A DNA stretch of 64,000 nt, taken from Streptomyces sp. NBC_01451 (GTDB lineage Bacteria; Actinomycetota; Actinomycetes; Streptomycetales; Streptomycetaceae). The stretch spans positions 1,612,001 through 1,676,000 of the forward strand of contig NZ_CP109479.1 in the NCBI RefSeq assembly GCF_036227485.1, in the 5' to 3' direction. This document shows, in pieces, positions 26,264 through 36,300 of the stretch. Position 1 is the stretch's first letter, and each line of letters opens with the position of its first letter. The position numbers were made by a program, and so were the translations under genes. A model generated the notes under the pieces. It saw only the letters and a program-made list of their open reading frames with translations, was not told the DNA's origin and did not search any database.

Positions 26264-26296
26264 GGTGGGCCCCTCATCTACGTCCAGGGGCCCACC
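26264..26296 (-). terminator. Hairpin terminator of the 840-aa gene
   Basis: A perfect 11-bp stem, GGTGGGCCCCT (26264-26274) and AGGGGCCCACC (26286-26296), with an 11-nt loop. On the minus strand it is followed within a few bases by TTTT. It lies about 30 bp beyond the stop codon of the gene ending at 26328, the right place for a Rho-independent terminator. Confidence 0.7.
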
Positions 26297-26327
26297 CTTA
26301 CCCGACAAGTCGGGTCTACCTCGTCGG

Positions 26328-28850
26328 TCAGACTTGCAGGATCAGCGCTTCCACCTGTTCGAGCGTCATCACGCTGGCCTGGGCTGCGGCCCGGACCTTC
26401 GTCAGCTTCTCCATCCACTCGATCCGCTGCTCAGCCGGGAGCGCGTCCTCTTCGAGCTGGACTCGCAGGCGGTGCGCCTCCTCGAAGTCCGTCATCAGAT
26501 TGTGGGCGGAGTCCACGGCCTGCTGGTAGCCGCTCTCGACGAGTTCCACGCGGGCGGGCAGCTCACGGCGCAGCGCGGCCAGTTGGTCGTGCGGGTCGAC
26601 AGGCGGGGCGCCGTGCGCGGTGGCAGCAGCGGAATTCGTGCTGATTCCGGCCGTGGTGGAAGCACTTGCGCTTCCGGGGTCGCCCGGGGCCGCACGACCG
26701 AGCTCCACGGGGAAGGTCTCGTCGAACCATGCCTTGTCTGCGACGAAGTGGGTGGGCCGCCCCTTGATGTCTGGGGCGATCACCATCCCCGCGGTGATCG
26801 GCGTCCAGCCCTCAACCCAATGCTGCTCGCCGTAACAGATCAGAGAATTGCCGTCTTCGGCCTCGGGCGGCTGAGTTGCGTCCGGGTGCTCCAGCACGGC
26901 CTTCGCGAACGCAAGGAGAAGGGCCCGGCTGACGCCCGGGGCGCTGGCTGCTGTGTACGCCAGGGTGAGGGCGGCGAGGGCGCTCTTGGGGGTGCGCCGC
27001 ACGCCCTTGCGGCCGTCGCCTGCCTCGCTGCCCTGGCCAGCGGTGATAAACGGCTGCGGAGCATGGATCAGCGCTGGTGCCATGCGCTGGACGAGGGCGG
27101 CCCAGGCGGTTGCGTCGCCGGCCTCTGCCCCGAGGAGGAGCACCTTGAGTGATCGCGGGTCCTGCCCGGCGCCCTTGGCGGTCTCCGGGACGCCGAAGAA
27201 GCCGAGGGCGGAGAGGATATTTCCCCGGTGCAGAAACAGCTGGGCGATGGCGGCGGACCACAGGCGGGTACGTGCCTCTGCTGTCTTGGCCTTGGTCTGG
27301 CTCCACGCCGGCTCCTGGAGCGTCCCCCTGACGATCGGCCAGAAACGCCCCGTGTCACGGACGGTGCGAGCGTTCGTCCGCTTCGGGGCCTCGGGCGGGA
27401 TCTCGGGGAACACGAGCGCGGTGATGGCGCGCACTGCGATGTCGCGGAGCACGGCCAGGGAGACATCGTCGCCAGCGGGCACGAGCGGCACGAGCGGGTC
27501 GAGCGGTCCGTTGGCGGTCAGTGCGTCGCGCACCCCGACCAGGTCCAGGAGATCCGCGCCTCGCGCGTCGGGGAACGCCTCGGTGAGCGCGTCCGCGAGG
27601 ACCGACTCCCTGGCGTAGGCGTCGACGAGCGTCGCGAACAGGGCGATCAGGCGCGCATCCTCGTCGTAGGGTTGGATGCCGCGCAGGTGGTCGTTGACGT
27701 TCAGCGTCCGCAGGACGTGCTCCAGCGCCGCCGGCTTGGTGCAGCCGATCACGATCTCCGAGGAGATCGTGGCGATCTTCCCGGCCCGGACCGACGGGTC
27801 GGTCGCCTCTGTCTCCGGCTTGGCGACGGCCTCGTTGAGCCGGTCGGAGAGCCGGTTCAGGATCTCGCGCTGACTCAGCAACAGCAGCTCCGGATCAGCC
27901 TTCTTGCCCTTCGGCATGGGCAGGAGAGACTGGGGCATCCCCGTGACCAGGTGTTCCGGCCGCACGCGGAAGATGTTGAGACGGGCCAGTGCCCGGTTGT
28001 TCCCGGTCACGGCGGCCAGACGCCACAGCTTCGACACCGTGCCGTCGGGGCGGATGATCTGCCACTGCTGCAGAACGTTCATGCCCTTGGAGAGCTGGCC
28101 CGCGTCCACGAGGGACTCGGCCAGGTCGTAGCCGCGGGTCTTCCCGGCGCGCTCCAGATTCTCGGCGGCGTACCGCTGCATGTGGACCGCCACGTCGTAG
28201 GGCTGCTCGGCGAGAGTGAGCGCTGCCTTAGGCTCCCCGTCCTCCTCCGCCGCCCGGACCACAGGACGCGGCCGCCGGCCGCCGAGGGCGGCCAGGAGTG
28301 CCTGGCGCTCGCCTTCGAGTTCCCCCACCCGGCGGTCAGCATCCTCGTGCTTCTGCCTGGCCGCCGCCAGGGCCTGCGCGGCGTACGTGTCGTCACCGGC
28401 CGCGCGGCGGCAGCTTTCCCGCTCCCTCTCGGCGGTCTTTGCGGTCTTCCTGGCTTCGTGCAGCGCCAACTCGGCGGCGATGAGGTCCTTGACGCGCTGG
28501 CTGGCCTCAGGAACGGGCGGCGACCAGCAGCTGACGGTGCGGTCGTTGAGGTCCCACGGGACCGCTGCAGCACCATGAACGTCACACATCAGCAGGAGTA
28601 CCTGCTCCTCGCCGGCCTGCACGAGGCGGTAAGCCGAGGGCTTGAGCACCTTCTTGCCGCTCCGGCTGGTGATGAGACCCTTGATCTCGGTGTCCGGGAG
28701 AGCGGTGGCCAGCCCCTCGGTGATCGCCTGCCGGGGAGGCGGGACGACCCCGTGTTCCGCGCAGGTGTTCTCGATGGCGTCCGCGAGGTTCCGGCCATAG
28801 GCGTCGGTGCCGATGCGCGGAAAAATGCCGTCAGGTCGTTTCGCGACCAT
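26328..28850 (-). CDS. Large protein of unknown function with coiled coil
   Basis: A cytoplasmic protein of 840 residues that I do not recognise. About residues 115-195 form a charged coiled coil (AELALHEARKTAKTAERERE). A middle section with LSKGMNVLQQWQII and LWRLAAVTGNNRALARL faintly recalls the ParB/sulfiredoxin box where substrate or CTP binds, but this is weak. The C-terminal half is alpha-helical and ends in two long helices (LPARVELVESGYQQAVDS and EAHRLRVQLEEDALPAEQ). ATG at 28850 follows AAAGGA by 7 nt. A nuclease gene lies upstream on the same strand but about 650 bp away with a hairpin between, so co-transcription is doubtful. Defence function is only suspected from location. Confidence 0.7.
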   Translation of the reverse strand: MVAKRPDGIFPRIGTDAYGRNLADAIENTCAEHGVVPPPRQAITEGLATALPDTEIKGLITSRSGKKVLKPSAYRLVQAGEEQVLLLMCDVHGAAAVPWDLNDRTVSCWSPPVPEASQRVKDLIAAELALHEARKTAKTAERERESCRRAAGDDTYAAQALAAARQKHEDADRRVGELEGERQALLAALGGRRPRPVVRAAEEDGEPKAALTLAEQPYDVAVHMQRYAAENLERAGKTRGYDLAESLVDAGQLSKGMNVLQQWQIIRPDGTVSKLWRLAAVTGNNRALARLNIFRVRPEHLVTGMPQSLLPMPKGKKADPELLLLSQREILNRLSDRLNEAVAKPETEATDPSVRAGKIATISSEIVIGCTKPAALEHVLRTLNVNDHLRGIQPYDEDARLIALFATLVDAYARESVLADALTEAFPDARGADLLDLVGVRDALTANGPLDPLVPLVPAGDDVSLAVLRDIAVRAITALVFPEIPPEAPKRTNARTVRDTGRFWPIVRGTLQEPAWSQTKAKTAEARTRLWSAAIAQLFLHRGNILSALGFFGVPETAKGAGQDPRSLKVLLLGAEAGDATAWAALVQRMAPALIHAPQPFITAGQGSEAGDGRKGVRRTPKSALAALTLAYTAASAPGVSRALLLAFAKAVLEHPDATQPPEAEDGNSLICYGEQHWVEGWTPITAGMVIAPDIKGRPTHFVADKAWFDETFPVELGRAAPGDPGSASASTTAGISTNSAAATAHGAPPVDPHDQLAALRRELPARVELVESGYQQAVDSAHNLMTDFEEAHRLRVQLEEDALPAEQRIEWMEKLTKVRAAAQASVMTLEQVEALILQV

Positions 28851-29344
28851 GGTGTTGTCCTTTCACCCGGCGTGCCGGGCGAACACACAAGCTCCCGCCT
28901 CTCGGGAGCGTGTCACGCGCCCGAGCGCCGAAGCCTCGTGCCGACGAGGAACGGGCCAACACCCTGCAGAAGGGAGTCCGGCGGTCCTCGCCCCGTACGG
29001 TCCATCTGCCAACGCCCGAAGAACGATCAGCCCCAACAAAACGCCTCGGTGGCGTCTGGACGTCTCGCAGCTTGCTCCTGCTCCGCCGACGGCGGCATGA
29101 GGCGGACGCCGGTGATGAGCCACCGACGTGCACCACAGAATCTGCCACTACGACCAACGGCGGGGGTGATCCCAAGCCGCCACGTTCACCAGATCGGGTG
29201 GCCTATTCCCCAATCGCGCCCATTGCTTGGGCGGGTTGAGATAAGCCACCTTGGCAGTGTCGGCCTCTGGCGGGTACCCACCCCGCAGCAGTGCGTTCTC
29301 TCCCAACAGGATGGGAGCCCCTTGCCGAAGTGCGAGGCAGCGTA
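28851..29344. other. Gene-free stretch between the 840-aa gene and the nuclease gene
   Basis: About 490 bp without a supported gene. It should contain the promoter of the 840-aa gene. Reading frames are short and switch strand, and no repeats or RNA genes are evident. Confidence 0.4.
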
Positions 29345-29383
29345 GCGGTGGATCCCCGGTTACCGAAACCGGAGATCCACCGC
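29345..29383 (-). terminator. Long hairpin downstream of the NucS-like nuclease gene
   Basis: Arms of 17 nt with one mismatch: GCGGTGGATC-C-CCGGTT (29345-29361) and AACCGG-A-GATCCACCGC (29367-29383), loop ACCGA. It lies about 110 bp beyond the stop at 29496. There is no T-run, common for Streptomyces terminators. An operator for the divergent side is possible but less likely. Confidence 0.5.
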
Positions 29384-29495
29384 ATCCTTATAGCTCCACC
29401 GCCATTCCCTACCTGCCGCGTCGAAAGGCAGCACCACGACAGCAACCCCCTACACCGCAACCGCGCCACCCACGACCAAGCTGACGACCAGCGCG

Positions 29496-30374
29496 CTACG
29501 CCGCGGCGTAGCTGAGGCGGAACAGATCCTGGGCACGCTCCAGATCCCGCTCCGAACGCAGCTGCAACTCCAAGTCACCCGTGCCATGGTGACCGAGCCC
29601 TGTTACGTCCCGGGTGAAGTCCGGAACGAGGTCGACGTCCTTCGGGTCGGCCTTGAGGTAGACGAGGATCTTGGTCTGCTGCGGCGCAAGCACGCAGGCG
29701 AAGTTCCGCAGCCGCTGGTAGGCCGCGTACTGCTTGCGCTGCACGCGGGTGACGCCGGCCCCGAGACCGGTCAGCGCCTCATCGACCGCCCCGGCCAGCT
29801 CAGTCATCGCACCGTCGTGTCGTCGAACCATCGTCAGGTCGGGCCCACGCCATCGGGGAACAGCCGAATGCCCGGTGACCGATGCCACGGTCTCCAGGCC
29901 GATGTGGTCGCTGCCGTAGTACCGGTAGCGGACCAGGTCGATGCTGCGCCGGTGCTCGCGTACGGCGTGCGCGTCGTAGCGGGTGAAGTCGCCGGCCACA
30001 CAGATCAGTCGAGGCACGCTCCACAGAATCTGAGATGTGGTCATCCCCCCGAGCCGGTCGCGAACCAGCCCCTGGAAGGCGTCCTTGTGGTTCGTCAGCC
30101 AGGCCATGTAGTAGAGGCCCTGGTTGATCACGCCTGCGTCGGTGCCACGCTTGTATTCGACGATCACGGGTGCGCCGTTCTCGTCGAGGCCCAGTGAGTC
30201 GATCCGCCCGCCATCGACACAGTCGATGGCGTACTCGCTCGCCAGGAACCTGACACCGAGCATCGTCTCCATGTGCGCCTCGACAAGGCCCTGCACATCC
30301 GCCTCGACCTGCGCCAGTCGCGGCACGACCTCAGTCACACCACTCGTCACGTTGAACAGCCTCAGTCCCACCAC
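29496..30374 (-). CDS. NucS/DUF91-like nuclease with C-terminal DUF5655-like domain
   Basis: A probable PD-(D/E)XK nuclease of 292 residues. The N-terminal part has VEADVQGLVEAHMETMLGV, then CVDGGRIDSLGLDENG and PVIVEYKRGTDAGVINQG. The Asp of GGRIDSLGLD and the Glu-x-Lys of VEYKRG are the expected catalytic residues. The C-terminal ~100 residues (RKQYAAYQRLRNFACVLAP, then KILVYLKADPKDVDL) match the DUF5655 family from memory. The start is placed at tandem GTG codons 30374/30371 after a GGGGGA run, since residues upstream of this look unrelated to the family. Isolated from other genes; probably a defence nuclease. Confidence 0.78.
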   Translation of the reverse strand: MVGLRLFNVTSGVTEVVPRLAQVEADVQGLVEAHMETMLGVRFLASEYAIDCVDGGRIDSLGLDENGAPVIVEYKRGTDAGVINQGLYYMAWLTNHKDAFQGLVRDRLGGMTTSQILWSVPRLICVAGDFTRYDAHAVREHRRSIDLVRYRYYGSDHIGLETVASVTGHSAVPRWRGPDLTMVRRHDGAMTELAGAVDEALTGLGAGVTRVQRKQYAAYQRLRNFACVLAPQQTKILVYLKADPKDVDLVPDFTRDVTGLGHHGTGDLELQLRSERDLERAQDLFRLSYAAA

Positions 30375-30471
30375 TCCCCCTGCACGACCACGATGCCAGA
30401 GGGGAACCCCATTGGACTCGGAGATATTTCCGCCACCGAAATGCGCCGCGAGAAGGACAGAACCAGCAGTC

Positions 30472-30747
30472 ATGCACACACAGCACAACCCGATCCAGGA
30501 TCCCCAGTACAGCCCCACCCATATCCGAGCTACCTGGAACGGGACCGGAAGCGTGGAGGAAGCGTCCAAGGCATTCGGATTCTCCCGGGCGAAGGGCTAC
30601 GACCTGGTGCGCCAGGGAAAGTTCCCCTGCCGCGTGCTCCGCATCGGCCGCAGCACGCGAGTCGTCACCGCGTCCCTGGTCCGAGTACTCGAAAGCGGCG
30701 AGCCCGAGTACAACGGGACCCCCGAAGCAGGCTGCGGACACTGTTGA
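30472..30747 (+). CDS. AlpA/excisionase-like HTH protein
   Basis: A small DNA-binding protein of 91 residues. VEEASKAFGFSRAKGYDLV followed by GKFPCRVLRIGRSTRVV is the MerR-like winged-helix layout of excisionases and AlpA regulators, in which the RVLRIGRS-type strand contacts DNA. In Streptomyces integrative elements such a gene normally sits directly before the integrase gene. Here no integrase follows; instead the Wadjet operon starts 190 bp downstream. The 3' half of this gene and about 75 bp after it are repeated, in decayed form, next to the right island junction (61906-62117). It may be the leftover excisionase of an earlier element. Confidence 0.7.
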   Translation: MHTQHNPIQDPQYSPTHIRATWNGTGSVEEASKAFGFSRAKGYDLVRQGKFPCRVLRIGRSTRVVTASLVRVLESGEPEYNGTPEAGCGHC

Positions 30748-30826
30748 CCAGTCACAGGAAGAGGCCAGACCGCATCGCCGGCGGGGCCCCCTCGTGTCGC
30801 TGGAAAGTCATAGCAACCCCTGCTGT
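30614..30826 (+). repeat. Excisionase-gene repeat, left copy
   Basis: Covers the 3' half of the excisionase-like gene plus about 75 bp after its stop. It aligns without large gaps to 61906-62117, sharing for example CGCGTGCTCCGCATCGG and TTGACCAGTCA, with visibly lower identity elsewhere (roughly three quarters of positions). The shared part ends near AACCCC in both copies. Confidence 0.75.
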
Positions 30827-30940
30827 TCGAACTCCACCAACTCCCCATAATGAAACGCCAGTTCGGATTTCCGAGTGAATGTCAGTGCCGTCGCCTAGCT
30901 TTGAATCGATAGACCAGACAAGGGAGTTGGGGGACACCTG

Positions 30941-32503
30941 GTGATCTTCGAGGAACCGTCCGCGGTCTACGAAAGCATCACGTCGCGGATGCGGGCCCTG
31001 GCGGTGGTCTACCCCTTGCTGGCCTTGGACACCAGCAAGGCCAAGAGGGAGCGCGGGTGGGAGCACTACCGTATGGCCGAGTTGGCCTTGGCCGCGATCG
31101 ATGTCGTGACGCTGCGCACCGACATGCAGAGCGCCGTTCGGCAGGAAACGGTCGTGGAACACGTTGCCGAGTTCGCTGCACTGCAGCTGCCCGGGCGGGC
31201 GGACGAGGAATACCGGGCAGTCGCACGATGGGTGACCGAGCGACTGATCAATACGGAGGAGCGGGACCGCGCGTTTCGTCATGAGATCGGGTCCGTGACG
31301 GATCACGGGTTCGAGACACGTGAGGCGTCCTTCCAGATCCTCAAGGAAGTTCCCGATCATGTGGGGCAGGCCGCTCTCGTCGCCACGGATGCGGCGATCA
31401 CTGTGCTGGTGCACGCGATCGACGTCGACATTGCCTCGGAGCAGGTCGCTGCCGAAGCCAAGCTGGAGGCGCTCCTCAAGCGTGCCCGGATCAGCGAGGC
31501 GTGGCAGATCGCGCACCGCGCGCGGATCCAGAGCGTCCGGTATGCCAAGGACATCCGCGGACGTATCGAGTCGATGCAGCGCAATGTGCGGGCTGTGGAC
31601 TGGGATACGGAGGTTAAGGACACGGTCGACGAGGCGCTGGAACATGTACGCAGCAGGTCGGAGGCGGAGACGCAGCTCAAGGAGCGGGTCGACCAGTTGC
31701 TGGAAGCCACCGACGACGAGCGCAAGCGCCGGCAACTGGAGGACCTGGGGGCGCTGATCCACGAGTGCTGGCAACGTCACGCGGTATTGATCGACATGCT
31801 GATGAAGGTCGGCCCGGAGTTTCGGCGGCAGCAAGACCGTCAGGTGTTCGTGGCACCCGCGCTGCACACACGCGTGCATCTGCATGAGCAGCTTCTTCAA
31901 CCGGCCCTAGAACTCTCCCTCGACGCCTGCCTGGGCCCCCTGGAGGCTTTCACCCGCGCAGTCTTGGGACCGGTGCGGCCGCGCGTGATGTATCTGCCCG
32001 ACTTCTTCGAGGGACTGGCCAAGGTCACCGAACAGGCCGACGGAGAACTGGTGCCGGTCCAGGGCGAGCGCGACTGGTCGGAGGCTGAGGAGCCCGCCGC
32101 CTTCACGCCCGAACAGCATGAGGCCGTGGAGGCGTTGCTGGAAGCCGTCACAGAGCAGGGCGCACGGCTCTCGAGCCTGCTGGCCGCAGCGCGCCGTTCC
32201 GGCACGGAGCCCGGCCCGGATCGCGGCACCACCGATGAACTCCTCGCGATCCGCGTGCAGCAGCTGTTCCGGCTGATTCCCGTGCGCCGGCTCGCCGATG
32301 GCGCACCGACCGTGGTGGCCATCGATGACGGGACAGCGTTGATCGACGACCACTTCGCCGGCAGTGACTTCCTTCTGGTCCGCACCCAAGGGACTGCCCT
32401 GACGGACGGGCCGCGAACGGCCCCGACGCCGCTGCCCCCTATGCCGGGACCACGCCCCCCGGCCGGCGCCGAAGCCCACCACTTTGATGAGGAGAGTGCA
32501 TGA
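30941..32503 (+). CDS. jetA: Wadjet system subunit JetA (MukF-like kleisin)
   Basis: The kleisin-type subunit of a Wadjet plasmid- and phage-defence SMC complex, 520 residues. It begins with a winged-helix-like region (ITSRMRALAVVYPLLALD) and then long helices and coiled coil (EALEHVRSRSEAETQLKERV). The C-terminus is acidic and Pro-rich. Family assignment rests mainly on context: it is first in a four-gene operon in the exact jetABCD order with 4-bp overlaps. GTG at 30941 has GGGGGA 6 nt upstream. The known complex bends and cleaves small circular DNA. JetD lacks an obvious DUF3322 part, so I favour a type III-like subtype, but that is tentative. Confidence 0.8.
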   Translation: MIFEEPSAVYESITSRMRALAVVYPLLALDTSKAKRERGWEHYRMAELALAAIDVVTLRTDMQSAVRQETVVEHVAEFAALQLPGRADEEYRAVARWVTERLINTEERDRAFRHEIGSVTDHGFETREASFQILKEVPDHVGQAALVATDAAITVLVHAIDVDIASEQVAAEAKLEALLKRARISEAWQIAHRARIQSVRYAKDIRGRIESMQRNVRAVDWDTEVKDTVDEALEHVRSRSEAETQLKERVDQLLEATDDERKRRQLEDLGALIHECWQRHAVLIDMLMKVGPEFRRQQDRQVFVAPALHTRVHLHEQLLQPALELSLDACLGPLEAFTRAVLGPVRPRVMYLPDFFEGLAKVTEQADGELVPVQGERDWSEAEEPAAFTPEQHEAVEALLEAVTEQGARLSSLLAAARRSGTEPGPDRGTTDELLAIRVQQLFRLIPVRRLADGAPTVVAIDDGTALIDDHFAGSDFLLVRTQGTALTDGPRTAPTPLPPMPGPRPPAGAEAHHFDEESA

Positions 32504-33315
32504 ACCAGTACGAAGATGCTGCTGACGCCGCCAGGATGGTGGCCCTCGCCATGGCCCGTGGCAAGGCTCCGGCCCGCTCCGGCGAATACACCCGGCTCGT
32601 CCAACGCTTCGATACCGAGCCGGAGTTCGCCCAGCTGGTACGGAAGGTCGCCCAGGGCTTCGAGCTGACGGTGCTGGAGGTCCATCCCAAGCCGGGACTG
32701 GTCCTGGGCACCACGCCCGAGACCGACTTCGCGGTGTCCGTCTCCGAACTCGTTCCGCAGACCACTGACCGTCCGCTGTACCTCCTGGCCCAGCTGACCA
32801 TCGCCGCCCTCGCCTTCCCCCGCCCTGAAGACCTCGACGACGACGAGTACGTCGGCCGGATCTCGGTCAAGCAGGTGGACGAAGAAGTTCGGGCCCTGGC
32901 CTCGGCGATCGAGCGCCGTCTCGCACTGACCGACAGCGACGTCGACCCACCCACCGGTCAGCCGGGGCTGGAAGGGCTGTGGCGGGCCTACCTGCGCCGC
33001 AACGCCACAGGGCAGACACGGGCAGGCGGGCCACCTCGGACCTCCACCCGAGCCCTGGTACGCAGGGCCTTCACCCATCTGGCCGACAACGGTTTCCTGC
33101 ACAAGGCGAGCGACGAACACGCCGGAACGTACAACACCAACGTCAAGTACCGGCTGCAGATCCGCGACCAGGCCGCCCGCGACATGCTGCAGGAACTGGC
33201 GGCCCTGGGCGTCGCCGTCCTGCCCACCGGCGATCCGGGCATCCAGGGCCGGCCGGCCACAGGCGGCGCCTCTCCACCGGCCGATGCCGCTCCGGTAACC
33301 GGCCTGTTCAGCTGA
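32500..33315 (+). CDS. jetB: Wadjet system subunit JetB (MukE-like)
   Basis: The winged-helix KITE subunit that bridges JetA and JetC, 271 residues. It starts MNQYEDAADAARMVALAM and contains winged-helix-like segments (RVGRISVKQVDEEVRALAS region, and LVRRAFTHLADNGFLHKAS followed by a KYRLQIRDQ strand). The ATG overlaps the jetA stop codon (ATGA), so expression is coupled. The C-terminal ~35 residues are Gly/Pro/Ala-rich and probably disordered. The gene ends 24 bp before jetC. Length and position match MukE-like Wadjet subunits. Confidence 0.8.
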   Translation: MNQYEDAADAARMVALAMARGKAPARSGEYTRLVQRFDTEPEFAQLVRKVAQGFELTVLEVHPKPGLVLGTTPETDFAVSVSELVPQTTDRPLYLLAQLTIAALAFPRPEDLDDDEYVGRISVKQVDEEVRALASAIERRLALTDSDVDPPTGQPGLEGLWRAYLRRNATGQTRAGGPPRTSTRALVRRAFTHLADNGFLHKASDEHAGTYNTNVKYRLQIRDQAARDMLQELAALGVAVLPTGDPGIQGRPATGGASPPADAAPVTGLFS

Positions 33316-33339
33316 CCGAGCTCCCCGAGGACGTCTTCC

Positions 33340-36300
33340 ATGTATGAGCTCAACCGCATTCTGCTGCGAAACTTCGGCCCCCACGATGCCCGGTACGAGA
33401 ATGTTCCGCTGGACTTTTCCGGCGCCGGCGTCGAGGTGGAGACAGCCTCCCTCGTCCCCGACGCCGGGCACGTCACCCACCGCCCCTCCCCCGCCAGCCT
33501 GGTCATGCTCCAAAACGGCGGCGGCAAAGGCGTCTTACTGACCGGCATCACCTGCACCACTATCCCGTACCGCCACAGCGAACTGGCGGCCCTGCGCAAG
33601 TTCGTCGTCTCCAAGGCCCAGCCCTCCCACGTCGTCCTGGAGTGGGCCGACGCCCGCACCGGACGCCTCCTGGTCACCGCTCAGATCCTGGCTCCCGATC
33701 ACGACGGCAAGCTGCACCGCTGCTTCTACAGTTTTCATCCCTCCGCGGCACTGGATGCCAACCGGCTGCCCTTTCACCGCGACGGGCACTGGGTGCCGTT
33801 CGATGACTACCTCACCGAACTACGCGACTACGACAAGCGAGTTGACGCGCTCGAGCTGCGCATCATCGAGGGACAGGAGAAGTGGGAGAAGCACCAGCAC
33901 GGCCTCGGCTTGCAGCCCGATCTCTTCGACGTCCAGCGCAGGATGAACGCCAAAGAGAGCGACGCCGCCGCAGCCTTCACCACCCATACCGCCGACGCCT
34001 TCGTCGAATGGCTGCTGCGCAAGGCCACGGATGACGACCGGTATGCCGAACTCGGAACGGCCTTCCACAGTTACGCCGCCGCCCACGACGAACGGGCCCA
34101 GTGGGAGAGGGAACGGCAGTTCGCGTTGGAGATGCGGCAGGCGTGCGACGACGTCGCCGGCCTTCATGACGCCCTGACCGAGCACGCCGGTGCGGCCAAG
34201 GAAGCCGAAAAGGATCTGGTCCGCTTCACTGCCGCGCTCCGGGCACGCCACGCCGCCCTCACGGCTGCAACAGCCGAGGACGAGAGCGCCGTCAAGGCCA
34301 CCCACCGCGCGCACGATGACGCCAAGCGCGCACGAGAAGTCGCCGCCTCGCGCCTGCGGCACGTTCAGGCCCACTCGCACACCCTCGAACTGGACGAGAT
34401 CTCCCGCCAACAGGCCGAAGTCCAGGACGGCAAGGCGCGGGCAGAGGACCAGAGCACGGCATGGCGCAGCGTGCCGATCGCGCTGCGTCACACCCAGGCC
34501 GTGGAGAATCATGACCGGGCTCAGCAGGCCCTCATCAAGGCCGAGCACACGGCCGCCCCCTACGTCCAGGCCGTCGATGCCGCGGCTGCCGCCCTGCGCG
34601 CGGGATACCAGCTGGCCGAGAAGGACGCCCGCACCACGATCCGTACGCACGAGGCCGCCGCTTCCCAGGCCAAGGAACGGATCGATCAGTGGCGTACCCG
34701 CAGCAACGCGCTGCTCACCACCGCGGGCGCCGCCCAGGAAGAATCCCGCACCCTGCGGGAGCGGACCCAAGTCTTCGCCGCACGGCTGAGCGCTGCCCGG
34801 GCCGAGGACCTCCTCACCCCACAGGAGAGCGCCGCGGATGCTGCGGCTCGCGCCCAGAGCGAGACCCACCACAGCGAGCAGTTGCTCCGTGAGGCCAAAC
34901 TGACGCGCGCCAGCATCCGGGCCGAACGCGACCGGTCCCACAAGGCCCTGACGGAGCAGGAGAAGCTGGCCTGGTCGGCGCGCGAGAAGTCGGAAGCGGC
35001 CGAGAAGGAGATCGGTCAGCTGCGGACTCGCGCTGAAGCCGTGCGCGACAACCCCCTGTGTGCCGAACTGCTGGAGGCCGGCAGTGAGGAGCTGCGCAGC
35101 GGGGACGCGCTGCCCTGGCTCCATGCCCAGGCCGCCGGCCTGCACCAGCTCGCCGAACGGCGCGTCAGCGGCCTCGACACCGCCCTGACACAGGCGCGCA
35201 TGGATCTGCGGCACGATCAGGACCTGCTCTCCCTGCTCGATACGAGCGAGGGCCTTCTGCCTTCCTCTCAGGAAGTCCGTGACCTGTGCGGGCAGTTGTC
35301 CCGCCACAGCATCCATGCCGTGCCCGGCTGGCAGTGGATGCGGGACAACGTCCCGGCCGCGGAGCACCAGCAGATCATCAGTGCTCACCCGGACCTGGCC
35401 GGCGGAATCATCGTCGGCGGCCCTGACGGGCTGGAGTCCGCTAAGAACCTTATGGAACGCCTGCGTCCGCTGCCCTCCGCCGCCGTCACCGTGGGCACTG
35501 GGGAACGGATGCTGCGCTCCCCCACGGCGCTCGACGAAGACCGGTTCGTTGTGGAACCCTCTCCCGCCCTCCATGACGAAGAAGCCGCCGCGCGCGAACG
35601 CACCGAGGTCGAGGCCCGTATCACTGCAGGCCAGGGCGAGCTGGACACTCTCGGCCAACGCATCAGCGCCGCCAGGAATCTTGTCCGCCAGATCGTGAAC
35701 TGGCGCGAAGCCTGCGGCGAGTCGCCGGTACCCCACCGGCTCAAGCAGCTGGCCGACCTGCAGTACGCCGCTGAAGGGGCCCAGAACGCTCTGGCCGCCG
35801 CACGCACCGCAGTCGATGGCCAAGAAGCCGCCCTGGAAGACGCCGAGGGCACGTGTGAACGCCTCGACGGGCAGACCCGCGCGGCGCAGCGGGCTGCCGA
35901 CACGCTGGCTCAGCTGGCGATGGAGGAGGCCGCCGCAGAGCAGGCCGAGGCCCGTATCGCGACGCTGACCGCCGAAAGCGCCACTCGCACCCATGAGCTG
36001 GAATCCCTGAGAAGCCAGATCACCCAGGCCGAGGACGAGGGCGAGCGGCACGTCCGCGCCATCGAAGCGGCCGAGCAGGAAGCACACGGGTACGCCCGGG
36101 CCCGAGAAGCAATCACCACCACCGCACCAGCAGAGCAGGCCCACGCCGCCCTCACTGCACCCCTGGCTCCCCTCCCCGCACTCCAGCACCGCTACCAGCA
36201 GGCTCAGGAAGAGCTGAAGAGCGTAGAGGTCGGCGAAGACCAGCAGCAGCGAGCCGAGGCCGCGCAGCAGGCACTCCTCGACAGCCAGGAGTCATGGAAC

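Noticed and set aside
33820..36189. 789-codon minus-strand frame inside jetC
   Set aside because: Shadow of the coiled-coil region; Gly/Leu-rich with no motifs, while jetC fits its family along its whole length.
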